A stretch of 47,809 nucleotides of DNA from Chloroflexota bacterium (lineage in GTDB: Bacteria > Chloroflexota > UBA11872): NCBI GenBank assembly GCA_026707285.1, contig JAPOXD010000037.1, positions 1-47,809 of the forward strand. The letters run 5' to 3'. The notes beneath the pieces were generated by a model. It did not search any database and was not told the origin of the DNA. It saw only the letters and a list, made by a program, of their open reading frames with translations. A program made the position numbers and the translations under genes. Each line of letters starts with the position of its first letter. Within the stretch, counting starts at the first letter, position 1. Below are positions 1 to 7,691 of the stretch, one piece after another.

Positions 1-96
1 CCATGGCAGCACCTTTGCCAGGTGTTGCACTTCGTTTGTGAATCTAGGGAATCCACCCTTCATTGAACCTGGGGGCGGATAGGGTTCGCCCGGTCA
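1..96. repeat. Left copy of window-end inverted repeat
   Basis: Positions 1-70 are the exact reverse complement of the last 70 bases of the window. Similarity continues with a few mismatches to about position 96 and then stops. Inside it, CACCT at 10-14 and AGGTG at 20-24 can form a small hairpin. No transposase is adjacent. The simplest reading is a dispersed genomic repeat at which the assembly ended. From about 97 to 250 I see no gene. Confidence 0.85.
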
Positions 97-250
97 GGCT
101 TCTTCCGACCGAATTCTGCAAAGACCTCCTCGGGGAAAGGGCCGGGGTTAGGGTGACGGCCCACGCTTCGGCTAGATTTCCGGCCCCGCCGAAGTCCTAC
201 CATGACCGGCGGGCATCACCGGCAACGGATGGGACGCGCCAGGCTCGACC

Positions 251-970
251 ATGAAGTCGATCTCGTTCCAGTGGACCGAAGGCGTCGCGCCGTGGGAGGC
301 CGAAACCGTCGTCTCCACCGTGGCGCACATTCAAGAGGTGATGCTCGTGCTGGGCCAGCGCGCCGGCCTGAGCCTCAATCGCGGCGAGCTGCGCCCTTTC
401 GGCACCTGGGTGATTCCCGGCATTCCGCGCGGCTCGCCCTATTGGAGCACGCGCTGGTACGTCGACCAGAGCCTCGACAAGGCCACCGGGCAAATCTATG
501 CGCCGAAGTTCATCAACGTCCTGCGCGACGAGCCCTGGCAGCAGGTCGGCCCCCACTACGACGTGGCCATCGTGCACGCGGATCTGCTGGACGCCCCGGA
601 ACGCAACGCCGGCGGCACCAGCGATCCCCACGTCCTCGCGGCCACCGAGGCCGACCTGGCCGCGGTGCTTTCCGTGCACCGGCTGCGGCGCATTCCCGAG
701 CATGACGATCGGCGCATGGCCGTGCGCCGGCTCGCCACGCGCAGCTTCGGCCAGGTGCTCGACCTGCCCGGCCCGAACCGCGCGCAAGCGGTCGACCTGG
801 TGCAAGGCCGCCGCGTCTGCACAAACGTCTGCGTCATGCGCGCCGCGCCGCGCCCCGAAGACATCCTCGAGCTGGCCCGCCAGGAGCATCGCTCCCGCAT
901 CGTCTTCTGCCGCGACTGCACCAACGACCTGCTCGACCACGTCGTCGCCACGCACTTCTCGCAAAACTGA
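251..970 (+). CDS. Archaemetzincin-like protein lacking the HExxH zinc motif
   Basis: This predicts a 239-residue soluble protein with no signal peptide. The layout recalls archaemetzincins, which are small zinc peptidases: a GQIYAPKFINVL segment near residue 80, a strand ending in HADLLD near 110, SVHRLRR near 141, then the helix that normally carries HExxHxxG, then a Cys-rich tail. Here the helix reads ATRSFGQVLDLP (162-173), so the catalytic His and Glu are missing. The second metal site is kept as Cys190, Cys194-Val-Met, Cys220 and Cys223 (archaemetzincin pattern CxxxxCxM...CxxC). It is probably a catalytically dead or repurposed homologue. Family assignment rests on motif order, not a database hit. 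ATG at 251 is the first plausible start; no strong ribosome-binding site is visible. Confidence 0.5.
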   Translation: MKSISFQWTEGVAPWEAETVVSTVAHIQEVMLVLGQRAGLSLNRGELRPFGTWVIPGIPRGSPYWSTRWYVDQSLDKATGQIYAPKFINVLRDEPWQQVGPHYDVAIVHADLLDAPERNAGGTSDPHVLAATEADLAAVLSVHRLRRIPEHDDRRMAVRRLATRSFGQVLDLPGPNRAQAVDLVQGRRVCTNVCVMRAAPRPEDILELARQEHRSRIVFCRDCTNDLLDHVVATHFSQN

Positions 971-1023
971 GCGATTGGCGGCTGCGGCCGGCGGCCCGCG
1001 CTGCGTGCCCGCACCGCCAAGCC

Positions 1024-1051
1024 TGTCACTCCGAGCGCAGCGAGGAGTCTA
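1024..1051. repeat. Small palindromic dispersed repeat, family A
   Basis: The hairpin has arms ACTCC (1028-1032) and GGAGT (1044-1048). The reverse complement of 6026-6053 has the same framework (TGTCAYTCCGAGC...CGAGGARTC), so this is a family. This copy supplies the region of the stop codon of the converging methyltransferase gene. Confidence 0.6.
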
Positions 1052-1981
1052 AGGCGCCGGAATCAGGCACAGCGCCCGTCGACGTGACCGCGGGGCATGT
1101 CGCATCGAGTCCCCAGCTAAGCTCAGCGGCCGACGCGCAATCACCAACTCCCCAATCCGGTCGTGGTGCGTGTTCTTCATCGTCACCTGGACCGCGTGGA
1201 AGCCGTGGCGGCGGACAAGGTCCGCGATCTCGGGCGCGTGGTCGTACGTGAGCATGAACTCGGGCGCGGCGCCGGCCAGCAGCTGGAACAGCCGCGGATG
1301 GTCGATGTCGAAGTGCGTATAGAGCCGCCGTCCGGCGCGCTTTCCTCCGGCGGAGTAGGGCGGATCGGCGAAGACCACCGAGCGTGGCAGTCCGGCAAAC
1401 TCTTCGAGCAACCGCATGCCGTCGGTCTCGCGGAAGTCGATCCGGTCCGCGTGCGCCCCGATCCGCTCCAGGCGCGACACGATGGTCTCCGGGTACCAGC
1501 GGGACGCGAGCCCCTTGCCGCTCTCGCCGGCACGGCCCAGCGAGGCACCGGGCGCCAGGATGCCGCCGCGGCGGGTGCGGTTGAGCACCAGCGCGCGAAA
1601 GCCCCGTTCCAATGCCTCGTCCGGCTGGGTCCGCGCCAGCGATTCCACGGCCTCGCGCGTGGGCTCGAACCGCATGACCCGATCGCATAGCTCGGAACCG
1701 TGATACAGCGCGGCCTTCCAGAAGGCCGCCACGTCCGGGTCAAGCTCGGCCAGCAGGCAGCGCTCGACCAGCCCCTCCATCACGGCCGTGAGCGAGACGA
1801 TGGCCCCGCCGCCGAACGGCTCGATCAGTAGCTTTGGCTTTGGGTCCAGGCCCCCGAGCCAGGCGCGGATGTGCGGCACCAACCAGGTCTTGCCGCCGGG
1901 ATAGCGCAACGGGCTGCGCTGGGGTACCGACGCCACGTTGGCGGCGGGTATCGGCGAGTGCGGGAACTGGACCTCCGGCAC
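1049..1981 (-). CDS. D12-class DNA adenine N6-methyltransferase
   Basis: It transfers a methyl group from S-adenosylmethionine to adenine N6 in DNA. The protein has about 310 residues. Visible motifs are LRYPGGK (about 25-31, motif X of Dam-type enzymes), EPFGGGAIVS (about 54-63, SAM-binding motif I) and FADPPY (about 205-210, catalytic motif IV). No restriction endonuclease gene is adjacent, so it could be an orphan epigenetic or repair-linked enzyme or a solitary restriction-modification remnant; its target site cannot be read from the sequence. It follows uvrB on the same strand. GTG at 1981 lies just after the uvrB stop. An upstream in-frame GTG at 2014 would overlap uvrB by 29 bases and is the alternative start. 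Confidence 0.88.
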   Translation of the reverse strand: MPEVQFPHSPIPAANVASVPQRSPLRYPGGKTWLVPHIRAWLGGLDPKPKLLIEPFGGGAIVSLTAVMEGLVERCLLAELDPDVAAFWKAALYHGSELCDRVMRFEPTREAVESLARTQPDEALERGFRALVLNRTRRGGILAPGASLGRAGESGKGLASRWYPETIVSRLERIGAHADRIDFRETDGMRLLEEFAGLPRSVVFADPPYSAGGKRAGRRLYTHFDIDHPRLFQLLAGAAPEFMLTYDHAPEIADLVRRHGFHAVQVTMKNTHHDRIGELVIARRPLSLAGDSMRHAPRSRRRALCLIPAP

Positions 1982-1985
1982 CGCG

Positions 1986-4022
1986 TCAGGCCTTCGCCGC
2001 TTCCAGGTCCTCACGGAGCTCGCGGATGCGGTCGCGGAACTGGGCGGCCTTCTCGAACTCGAGCGCTTCCGCGGCCAGGCGCATCTTGGCTTCCAGCTGC
2101 TTGATGTGGGCGGCCAGCTCCGCCCGGCTCATGGCGTCCACGCGGCGAAAGCCCAACTCATAGGCCGGCGCCTCCTCGGCGGCGCGCGGCAGCGCTTCGG
2201 CCTCCACCCGGTCGGTGAGATCGCGCAGGCCCTTGATCACCGACTGCGGCGTGATGCCGTGCTCGGCGTTGTACTGAATCTGCAGGCTGCGGCGGCGATA
2301 GGTCTCGTCAATGGCGCGTTGCATGCTCGCCGTCACGATGTCGGCGTACATGATCACGCGGCCGTTCAGATGCCGCGCGGCGCGGCCGATGGTCTGGATG
2401 AGCGACGTGTCCGCGCGCAGGAATCCCTCCTTGTCGGCATCCAGGATCGCCACCAACGACACCTCCGGCAGGTCGAGCCCCTCGCGCAGCAGGTTGATCC
2501 CCACCACCACGTCGTAGACCCCGCGCCGCAGCTCGCTCAGGATCGTGACCCGGTCCAGCGTGTCGATCTCCGAGTGCAGGTAGTGCACCTTGATGCCGAT
2601 CTCCGCCAGGTACTCGGCCAGGTCCTCGGCCATGCGCTTAGTGAGCGTGGTGCAGAGCACGCGCTCGCCGACCCGCACCCGCTTGTTGATCTCGCCGATC
2701 AGGTCGTCGATCTGCCCCTCGGTGGGCCGCACCTCGATGGCCGGATCGACCAGGCCAGTGGGCCGCACGATCTGCTCCACCACCTGCTCGCTGTGCTCGT
2801 ATTCGTAGGGGCCGGGCGTGGCCGACATGAACACGGCCGACCGCATGTAGGTCTCGAACTCCTCGAAGGCCAGCGGGCGGTTGTCGAACGCCGACGGCAT
2901 GCGAAAGCCGTAGTCGACCAGCGACTGCTTGCGGCTGCGGTCGCCGGCCAGCATGCCGCGCACCTGCGGCAGCGTGACGTGCGACTCGTCCACCACCAGC
3001 ACGAAGTCGTCCGGCAGGTAGTCCAACAGCACCCACGGCGGCTGGCCGGGGCGCCGGCCGCTCAGGTGGCGGCTGTAGTTCTCAATGCCGAAGCACATGC
3101 CCGTCTCGCGCAGCATCTCCAGGTCGAAGTTGGTGCGCTGGCGAAGCCGGGCCGCTTCCAGCACCTTGCCGCGCTCGTCCAGCTGGACCGCGTACTCGCC
3201 TAGCTCGTCCTCGATGGCGCTGAGGGCGCCGTTGAGTCGCTCGGCCGGCGTGACGTAGAACCGCGCCGGGTAGATGGTGACCGACTCCAGCTCCTCGAGG
3301 ATTTCGCCCGTCAGCGGCTCGATCTTGGCGATGCGCTCCAGCTCCTCGTCGAAGAACTCGCACCGCAGCACGAAATCGTCGTAGGCCGGGTGAATCTCCA
3401 CCACGTCGCCGCGCACGCGGAAGCGTCCGCGCTGGAAGCCGGCGTCGTTGCGCTGGTACTGCATGCCCACCAGCCGCCGCAGAAACCGTTGCCGGTCGTA
3501 CGCCTCGCCCACCGCGAGCGCCAGGCTGACCTGGCCGTAGTCCTCCGGCGAGCCGATGCCGTAGATGCACGAGACGGTGGCCACGATGATCACGTCGCGC
3601 CGCTCGAAGAGGGAGCGCGTGGCGGAAAGCCGCAGCTTGTCGATCTCCCAGTTGATGTCGGTCTCTTTCTCGATGTAGGTGTCCGTGCGCGGCACGTAGG
3701 CCTCGGGCTGGTAGTAGTCGTAGTAGCTGACGAAATACTCCACGGCGTTGTGCGGGAAGAACTCGGCCAGCTCCGTGGTCAACTGCGCCGCCAGCGTCTT
3801 GTTGTGCGCCAGGACGAGCGCCGGGCGCTGCACGTCGTTAATGACGTTGGCGATGGTGAAGGTCTTGCCCGAACCGGTGACGCCGAGCAGCGTCTGGCAG
3901 CGGAAGCCGGTGTCAAGGCCGTCCACGAGCTGCGCCACGGCCTTGGGCTGGTCGCCCGCCGGGGCGTATGGCGCTTCGAGCCGGAAGCCGGCGGGGACTC
4001 CGGTGCGGGGCGTGGTGGCCAT
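1986..4022 (-). CDS. uvrB: UvrABC excinuclease subunit B
   Basis: UvrB is the DNA-damage verification helicase of nucleotide excision repair; UvrA loads it and it recruits UvrC. The 678 residues match the family length. Walker A is [10 protein letters not shown] (47-56). The DNA-clamping beta-hairpin is [11 protein letters not shown] (101-111). A DESH box lies near 345, helicase motifs with QTIGRAARH follow, and the C-terminal UVR domain that binds UvrC spans about 636-672. ATG at 4022 fits the usual N-terminus. A TAGAAT -10-like hexamer ends five bases upstream of the ATG, which suggests a leaderless mRNA. The methyltransferase gene follows directly. No obvious LexA box is seen. Confidence 0.98.
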   Translation of the reverse strand: MATTPRTGVPAGFRLEAPYAPAGDQPKAVAQLVDGLDTGFRCQTLLGVTGSGKTFTIANVINDVQRPALVLAHNKTLAAQLTTELAEFFPHNAVEYFVSYYDYYQPEAYVPRTDTYIEKETDINWEIDKLRLSATRSLFERRDVIIVATVSCIYGIGSPEDYGQVSLALAVGEAYDRQRFLRRLVGMQYQRNDAGFQRGRFRVRGDVVEIHPAYDDFVLRCEFFDEELERIAKIEPLTGEILEELESVTIYPARFYVTPAERLNGALSAIEDELGEYAVQLDERGKVLEAARLRQRTNFDLEMLRETGMCFGIENYSRHLSGRRPGQPPWVLLDYLPDDFVLVVDESHVTLPQVRGMLAGDRSRKQSLVDYGFRMPSAFDNRPLAFEEFETYMRSAVFMSATPGPYEYEHSEQVVEQIVRPTGLVDPAIEVRPTEGQIDDLIGEINKRVRVGERVLCTTLTKRMAEDLAEYLAEIGIKVHYLHSEIDTLDRVTILSELRRGVYDVVVGINLLREGLDLPEVSLVAILDADKEGFLRADTSLIQTIGRAARHLNGRVIMYADIVTASMQRAIDETYRRRSLQIQYNAEHGITPQSVIKGLRDLTDRVEAEALPRAAEEAPAYELGFRRVDAMSRAELAAHIKQLEAKMRLAAEALEFEKAAQFRDRIRELREDLEAAKA

Positions 4023-4027
4023 AGTCG

Positions 4028-4033
4028 ATTCTA
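4028..4033 (-). promoter_or_regulatory. Candidate -10 box for a leaderless uvrB transcript
   Basis: On the minus strand TAGAAT is followed by only five bases before the uvrB ATG, so transcription would start at or within one base of the start codon. The matching -35 region (GACGCA, 17-base spacer) is weak. No Shine-Dalgarno sequence could fit in such a transcript. Confidence 0.35.
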
Positions 4034-4100
4034 GAGCGCGAGGCTAGGGTTGCGTCGCGTGCGCGTGACCAATGCCCGATTCGACGGGCGGGAAACGCTG

Positions 4101-4192
4101 CCCAGTCCCCCTCACCCTAAACCTCTTCCACGGTGGGAAGAGGGGACCCGACCGGCTGCGGCTCCCAGGTTGCGCGCAGTCTGGGCCACCGG
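4101..4192. repeat. Two small palindromic repeats in the uvrB upstream gap
   Basis: The first hairpin (4122-4144) pairs CCTCTTCC with GGAAGAGG. The second (about 4164-4192) has the form CCCAGGTTG-CGCG-CAGTCTGGG followed by CCACCGGG, and relatives occur at 6073-6097, 6115-6140 and 6813-6838 (family C). Neither has a T-tract typical of an intrinsic terminator. They look like REP-type intergenic elements. Nothing else is seen between uvrB and the regulator gene. Confidence 0.55.
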
Positions 4193-4214
4193 GCGCGTCG
4201 CACGGACCGGTGGG

Positions 4215-4529
4215 CTATCTATGCAGTTGCCCGTTCAGGGCCTTCTCCAGGGCAGACAGGTATTCCGTAAAGGCGCGGCGGCCCGCCGGCGTCGCCTGCA
4301 CCCAGGTGCGCGGCTTGGCTCCGACGAATTCCTTCCTCGTGGCGAGGTAGTCCGCGTCCTCGAGCTTGCGCAGATGGATCGTCAAGTTGCCGCCGGTCAA
4401 GCCGAGAGTCTTCTGGATGAATCCGTACGCGAGCCGGTCCGTCTCCGGCTGGCCGACCAGCAGCGTCATGATTCGCAATCGCGTCGCCTGATGGATGGTT
4501 TCGTCGAGGACGACGGCCTCCTCGGTCAA
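4215..4529 (-). CDS. Small winged-helix transcriptional regulator
   Basis: This 104-residue protein has the fold of short winged-helix DNA-binding regulators. A helix ending in RLRIMTLLVG is followed by a recognition-helix region LGLTGGNLTIHLRKLEDADY (about 43-62), then a wing with TRKEFVGAKPRTWVQ and a C-terminal dimerisation helix. There is no cysteine or metal motif, so the signal is not evident. Its start overlaps the stop of the preceding membrane-protein gene by four bases (ATGA), so the two are co-translated. Such pairs usually act together, with the regulator controlling its own operon through the tandem repeats at 5200-5225. Confidence 0.8.
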   Translation of the reverse strand: MTEEAVVLDETIHQATRLRIMTLLVGQPETDRLAYGFIQKTLGLTGGNLTIHLRKLEDADYLATRKEFVGAKPRTWVQATPAGRRAFTEYLSALEKALNGQLHR

Positions 4530-5161
4530 AGGACGCCGCTCTTGCGGATCCAGGTCGCGCCCAGCGCAACCACGGCCAGCATCGCCGCTCCCGTCACCAA
4601 CAGCGCCGCGTCACCCGCGAAATAGCTGGGCAGGTAATACGCCGCTGCGAACCCCACGCCCACCGCTGCAATCGCGGGGCGGTGCATGATGCCGAACAGC
4701 ACGAGCCCCAGAGCCGCGATGCCCACCGCGACTCGCGGAATGGCTGCCCCGGCACCTTCCGCCGTCCAAAGTCCCGCCGCCGCCGGCACAAGAAACGCCG
4801 CGGCCATCACTGCGAGCCAGAAGAGGAATACCCGAATACCAGCGCTCCGGGCGGCGTCGCCGGCCGCGATCTGTCGGCCCGCGCGGTGCCCGATGAGGGC
4901 GCTGCCCACCATTCCGGCGGCCGCGAGCACGCCCCAAAGCGGTCCGGGATACCACGGGGTACTCGCCGCGACGTCGGACGCCAAAGTCGCAATGGCGTAC
5001 TGCGAGAATGCGCCCGCGGCGACAATGGCGCCCCAAAGGAGCAAGATCGTCGCCGTGCCGGCGACATACATGGAATTCCTGGCGCGATCAAGCGTCGCGT
5101 GGATGTCGCCCCAGCTCTCGTTGGGTGTGAGAGCCGCCGTTTCCGGATCTGATCCTTGCAT
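4526..5161 (-). CDS. Polytopic membrane protein paired with the wHTH regulator
   Basis: The 211-residue protein has a short soluble N-terminus and about six hydrophobic segments, for example ATILLLWGAIVAAGAF, VFLFWLAVMAAAFLVP and ALLVTGAAMLAVVALGA. It is an integral inner-membrane protein of unknown function. ATG at 5161 is chosen because GGAGG sits about eight bases upstream; an in-frame start farther upstream (5215) would run through the operator region and has no ribosome-binding site. It is the first gene of a two-gene operon with the regulator. Confidence 0.75.
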   Translation of the reverse strand: MQGSDPETAALTPNESWGDIHATLDRARNSMYVAGTATILLLWGAIVAAGAFSQYAIATLASDVAASTPWYPGPLWGVLAAAGMVGSALIGHRAGRQIAAGDAARSAGIRVFLFWLAVMAAAFLVPAAAGLWTAEGAGAAIPRVAVGIAALGLVLFGIMHRPAIAAVGVGFAAAYYLPSYFAGDAALLVTGAAMLAVVALGATWIRKSGVL

Positions 5162-5199
5162 TGCCTGCCTCCATGTCCTATCGGGCCGTTTCCCGAAGT

Positions 5200-5225
5200 C
5201 TAGTTTATAGCACAAACTAGTTTAT
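5200..5225. promoter_or_regulatory. Tandem-repeat operator candidate for the wHTH/membrane operon
   Basis: The nonamer CTAGTTTAT occurs twice on the plus strand, at 5200-5208 and 5217-5225, with a 17-base period. AAACTAGTTT at 5214-5223 is also a perfect palindrome. On the minus strand the proximal copy contains TATAAAC, a good -10 element, about 40 bases before the gene start. The A+T-rich patch stands out in G+C-rich DNA. A regulator bound here would block its own promoter. Confidence 0.5.
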
Positions 5226-5313
5226 CAGACGAAATCGAGCGCGACGAGCTGCCTGGCGCCTGCGTTTCTGGAATGCCACCCTCATGCCGCGCGGCCGAAC
5301 GAAGTAGCTGCTA

Positions 5314-5928
5314 GTGAGCCCCAACCCAGAGCGCCCGCCCCTGCCGGTGCTGCTGATCGTGAACGGGTATGCGGCATCGGGGAAGACCACCCTCGCGCGG
5401 GCGCTGTCCCGCGAGCTGCGCTGGCCGCTGGTGGTGAAGGATGAGTTCAAGGAACTGCTGTTCGACCGGCTCGGCGCAGCCGACTACAAGGAATCCAAGC
5501 GGCTCGGGGCCGCGGCGATCGACGTGATGTTCAGTGTGGCCCGCGAGCTGCTGGTCGCAGGGACATCGGTGATCATCGAATCACCGCTGATCCCGTCCTT
5601 TGACAACCCCCGGATCCGCCCGCTGGAACGCGACGCCGATTTCCTCACCGTCCAGGTCGTCCTCACGGGCGATCCCGACGTGCTCTTCGAGCGCTATCGG
5701 TCGCGCGCCGAGCGCGGCGAGCGGCACCCCAGCCACTTCGATCACGACCGCTTCTCGGACATGCACGCGATGCTGCATTCGCCGTTCGAGTCGCTCACGG
5801 TCACCGGCGAGACCCTCTATTTCGACACCTCGCGCCTCTCGGACGAGGCGATCGCCGAGATGCAGCGACGGATCGTCGCAGTCATCGACGCCCTGTCCGT
5901 CACGACCGATCCACGATCCGGAGAGTGA
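5314..5928 (+). CDS. P-loop kinase-like ATPase
   Basis: The 204-residue protein carries a Walker A motif GYAASGKTT (18-26) at its very N-terminus, then VVKDEFKELLFD, which resembles the substrate region of small-molecule kinases, and a basic LID-like stretch (ERYRSRAERGERHP). This is the architecture of the AAA_33/zeta-toxin/chloramphenicol-phosphotransferase-like kinases that phosphorylate small molecules, nucleotides or sugars. The substrate cannot be named. GTG at 5314 is the start that keeps the P-loop strand. It is divergent from the membrane-protein operon, and no antitoxin-like gene is beside it. Confidence 0.7.
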   Translation: MSPNPERPPLPVLLIVNGYAASGKTTLARALSRELRWPLVVKDEFKELLFDRLGAADYKESKRLGAAAIDVMFSVARELLVAGTSVIIESPLIPSFDNPRIRPLERDADFLTVQVVLTGDPDVLFERYRSRAERGERHPSHFDHDRFSDMHAMLHSPFESLTVTGETLYFDTSRLSDEAIAEMQRRIVAVIDALSVTTDPRSGE

Positions 5929-5950
5929 GCGCGGAGTGATGATCCTGTCC

Positions 5951-6140
5951 GTCATTCCGGCGGAAGCCGGAATCCAGGACCGGACCAGCAGAGCGTCATC
6001 CCCGTGGCGGAGATCGAACGTCCGAGATTCCTCGCCTGCGGCTCGGAATGACAGCCCAAGAGAGCCTTTGGTGACCCGCGCTGCGCGCAGCGTGGGACCG
6101 GCCGCGGTTCAATCTCCCAGGCTGCCCACAGCCTGGGCCA
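5951..6140. repeat. Cluster of four small palindromic repeats
   Basis: Four elements fill this gap. At 5951-5978 ATTCCGGC and GCCGGAAT form a perfect hairpin with a GGAA loop (family B). At 6026-6053 lies a family A copy. At 6073-6097 and 6115-6140 lie two family C copies built on CCCAGGCTG...CAGCCTGGG. None encodes a protein. They resemble REP-type elements; their source enzyme is not in this window. Confidence 0.6.
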
Positions 6141-6156
6141 CCGGGCACCGGGCAGA

Positions 6157-6840
6157 ATGGGCGTCGCGTCGCTAGTCGGGTCGGCTCACCAACTTCCGGA
6201 GCGTCACTTGCCTGGACCATCTCCTCGCCCTGACAGATTCGGATACACGGGCTACGGCGTCGCCATCGTGATGCCGGAGAACGTTCGCCAGGAAGTCGCC
6301 AAGGTACGCGAGCAACCGGGCCTCGCCGTCTCGACCCTGCCTCCCCATGTCACCGTGAAAGGAACCTTCGCCGATCCGACCGACCTGAAGGAGGTCATCG
6401 AGATCACATCCGCTGCCGCCGCGGACACGACGCCATTCGCTGTGGAGTTCGGCGACCTGACGGTCTGGGATGCGCATGACCGGCGAATCGTCGTCGTATC
6501 CGTGAAGCGGTCGCCCGAGTTGGATCGCCTGCATCGAAGGCTGATGTGTGGAATCGGACCCATCTCGACCAGCGTGTATCTCCCCGATCGCCCTGAGCCC
6601 GTCGAAGGCTTTCGGTATCACCTGACGCTTTTCCAGGGTGCCGACGAGCTGAGCCACGCCCGCGGAATGCAAGCGGCCCGAGACCTCAGCTTGCCGGCAC
6701 GGGTCAAGGCAAACGGCATGAGCCTCTTCGCCCGCGTGAACTGCCCTGCCGGACACGAATGGCGACAACTCCAGGACTTTCCGTTCACGACGCATTGGCA
6801 ATGCCTCGGTAGCCCGCGCTGCGCGCAGCCTGGGCCATAG
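6157..6840 (+). CDS. 2H phosphoesterase, LigT/2'-5' RNA ligase-like
   Basis: This is a soluble protein with the two His-x-Thr motifs of the 2H phosphoesterase superfamily: PPHVTVKGTF (His64-Val-Thr66) and RYHLTLFQG (His155-Leu-Thr157). Members hydrolyse or ligate 2',3'- or 2',5'-linked RNA or cyclic nucleotides; the substrate is unknown here. The true start is uncertain: ATG 6157 lies at the edge of a repeat cluster, yet starting at ATG 6271 would delete the first strand (YGVAIVM). The C-terminus (LGSPRCAQPGP) and stop codon are encoded by a family C repeat, so the reading frame has grown into the repeat. It converges on the sulfotransferase gene. Confidence 0.8.
   Translation: MGVASLVGSAHQLPERHLPGPSPRPDRFGYTGYGVAIVMPENVRQEVAKVREQPGLAVSTLPPHVTVKGTFADPTDLKEVIEITSAAAADTTPFAVEFGDLTVWDAHDRRIVVVSVKRSPELDRLHRRLMCGIGPISTSVYLPDRPEPVEGFRYHLTLFQGADELSHARGMQAARDLSLPARVKANGMSLFARVNCPAGHEWRQLQDFPFTTHWQCLGSPRCAQPGP
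6813..6838. repeat. Family C palindromic repeat at a gene end
   Basis: This copy reads GCGCTGCGCGCAGCCTGGGCC and its relatives lie at 4164, 6073 and 6115. It supplies the last codons and almost reaches the stop of the 2H phosphoesterase gene. Confidence 0.55.
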
Positions 6841-6865
6841 GCCAGCCGCAGCCGCCCGTCCTGTC

Positions 6866-7651
6866 CTACCTAGCTAAAGACGTGTCGTCTGAGTTCCGTA
6901 CCTCGGGGAAGTATCGATTCATGCTGTCCCGACAAATTCTGGCGACGGTGTCGTCAAGGTAGGCCTTGTCGACGAGACCCAGGAGCGGCCGGATAGTGTT
7001 TCCCTTGTTCCGGTGGGACTTCGTTCTGTCGATCAGGTCAACGGACACACCCAAGAAATCCGCCAACCGCTGGGCTGAGGCGGGGATTTCAGGCGTGCGA
7101 ATGGTCATCAGCCGGTCCGCTGGAATGACTTGCGCGGGACCCTCCGCATGAATGGACCAACGGGTCACAAAGCAATCCAGCGAATACACGCCGATCTCCT
7201 CCAAACCTCGGTCTGATCGCTTGTATGGGAACTTTGACGGCTCAAACCACCAGTCCAAAAAATCCTGCACATCGGAAGGAATCGTTCGAGCGATCAAGTG
7301 ATTGATGACCGACTCAACCCAGGTGTAGCAATCACGAATGAGTTGAATGAATTTGGCGTCTTGGAAGAGCGTCGCCAGCCGATCCATGACGAAGTAGTTG
7401 GCCCACGACGAATCGAACTCCAGTCGGAGTCGATGGTCACGCTCGCACAAGTACCGATTTAGCTCGCTTGGACCAAGGCGGCCGGTGTCCAACGCCATGA
7501 CCGCATCAAGCAACTCTGCCCGTTGCGGCTCGTGAGCAGCCCGGAAGCCAGTCTCAAGCACCCCAGCCAGCGAGGAGGTGCCGGACTTCGCCGCACCGAT
7601 GCAGTACACCTGAAACCTCCTCGGTCCCGGCTGTCTACCCGTGGGCGTCAC
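6866..7651 (-). CDS. PAPS-dependent sulfotransferase family protein
   Basis: This 261-residue protein should transfer sulfate from PAPS to a hydroxyl or amine acceptor. The 5'-phosphosulfate loop is IGAAKSGTSSL (18-28). The 3'-phosphate motif is LIRDCYTWVESV (Arg106 and Ser114). A late basic loop is RTKSHRNKGN. The acceptor is unknown; carbohydrate or lipid headgroups are common in the family. Base composition is unusual: the 60-base rows at 7261 and 7321 each count 30 G+C (50%), against about two thirds or more in neighbouring genes, which points to recent acquisition. GTG 7651 is the start; only a weak purine run precedes it. Confidence 0.8.
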   Translation of the reverse strand: MTPTGRQPGPRRFQVYCIGAAKSGTSSLAGVLETGFRAAHEPQRAELLDAVMALDTGRLGPSELNRYLCERDHRLRLEFDSSWANYFVMDRLATLFQDAKFIQLIRDCYTWVESVINHLIARTIPSDVQDFLDWWFEPSKFPYKRSDRGLEEIGVYSLDCFVTRWSIHAEGPAQVIPADRLMTIRTPEIPASAQRLADFLGVSVDLIDRTKSHRNKGNTIRPLLGLVDKAYLDDTVARICRDSMNRYFPEVRNSDDTSLAR

Positions 7652-7691
7652 TGGTCTCTTGACATTCGAGCGAGCCAGCCAGCTTGGGCAA

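Noticed and set aside
63-254. Small frame inside the left repeat region, and its mirror at 47529-47747
   Set aside because: Both arise from the inverted repeat sequence, with no ribosome-binding site or recognisable domain.
1049-1981. A restriction-modification system
   Set aside because: A methyltransferase is clear, but no endonuclease or specificity gene lies beside it.
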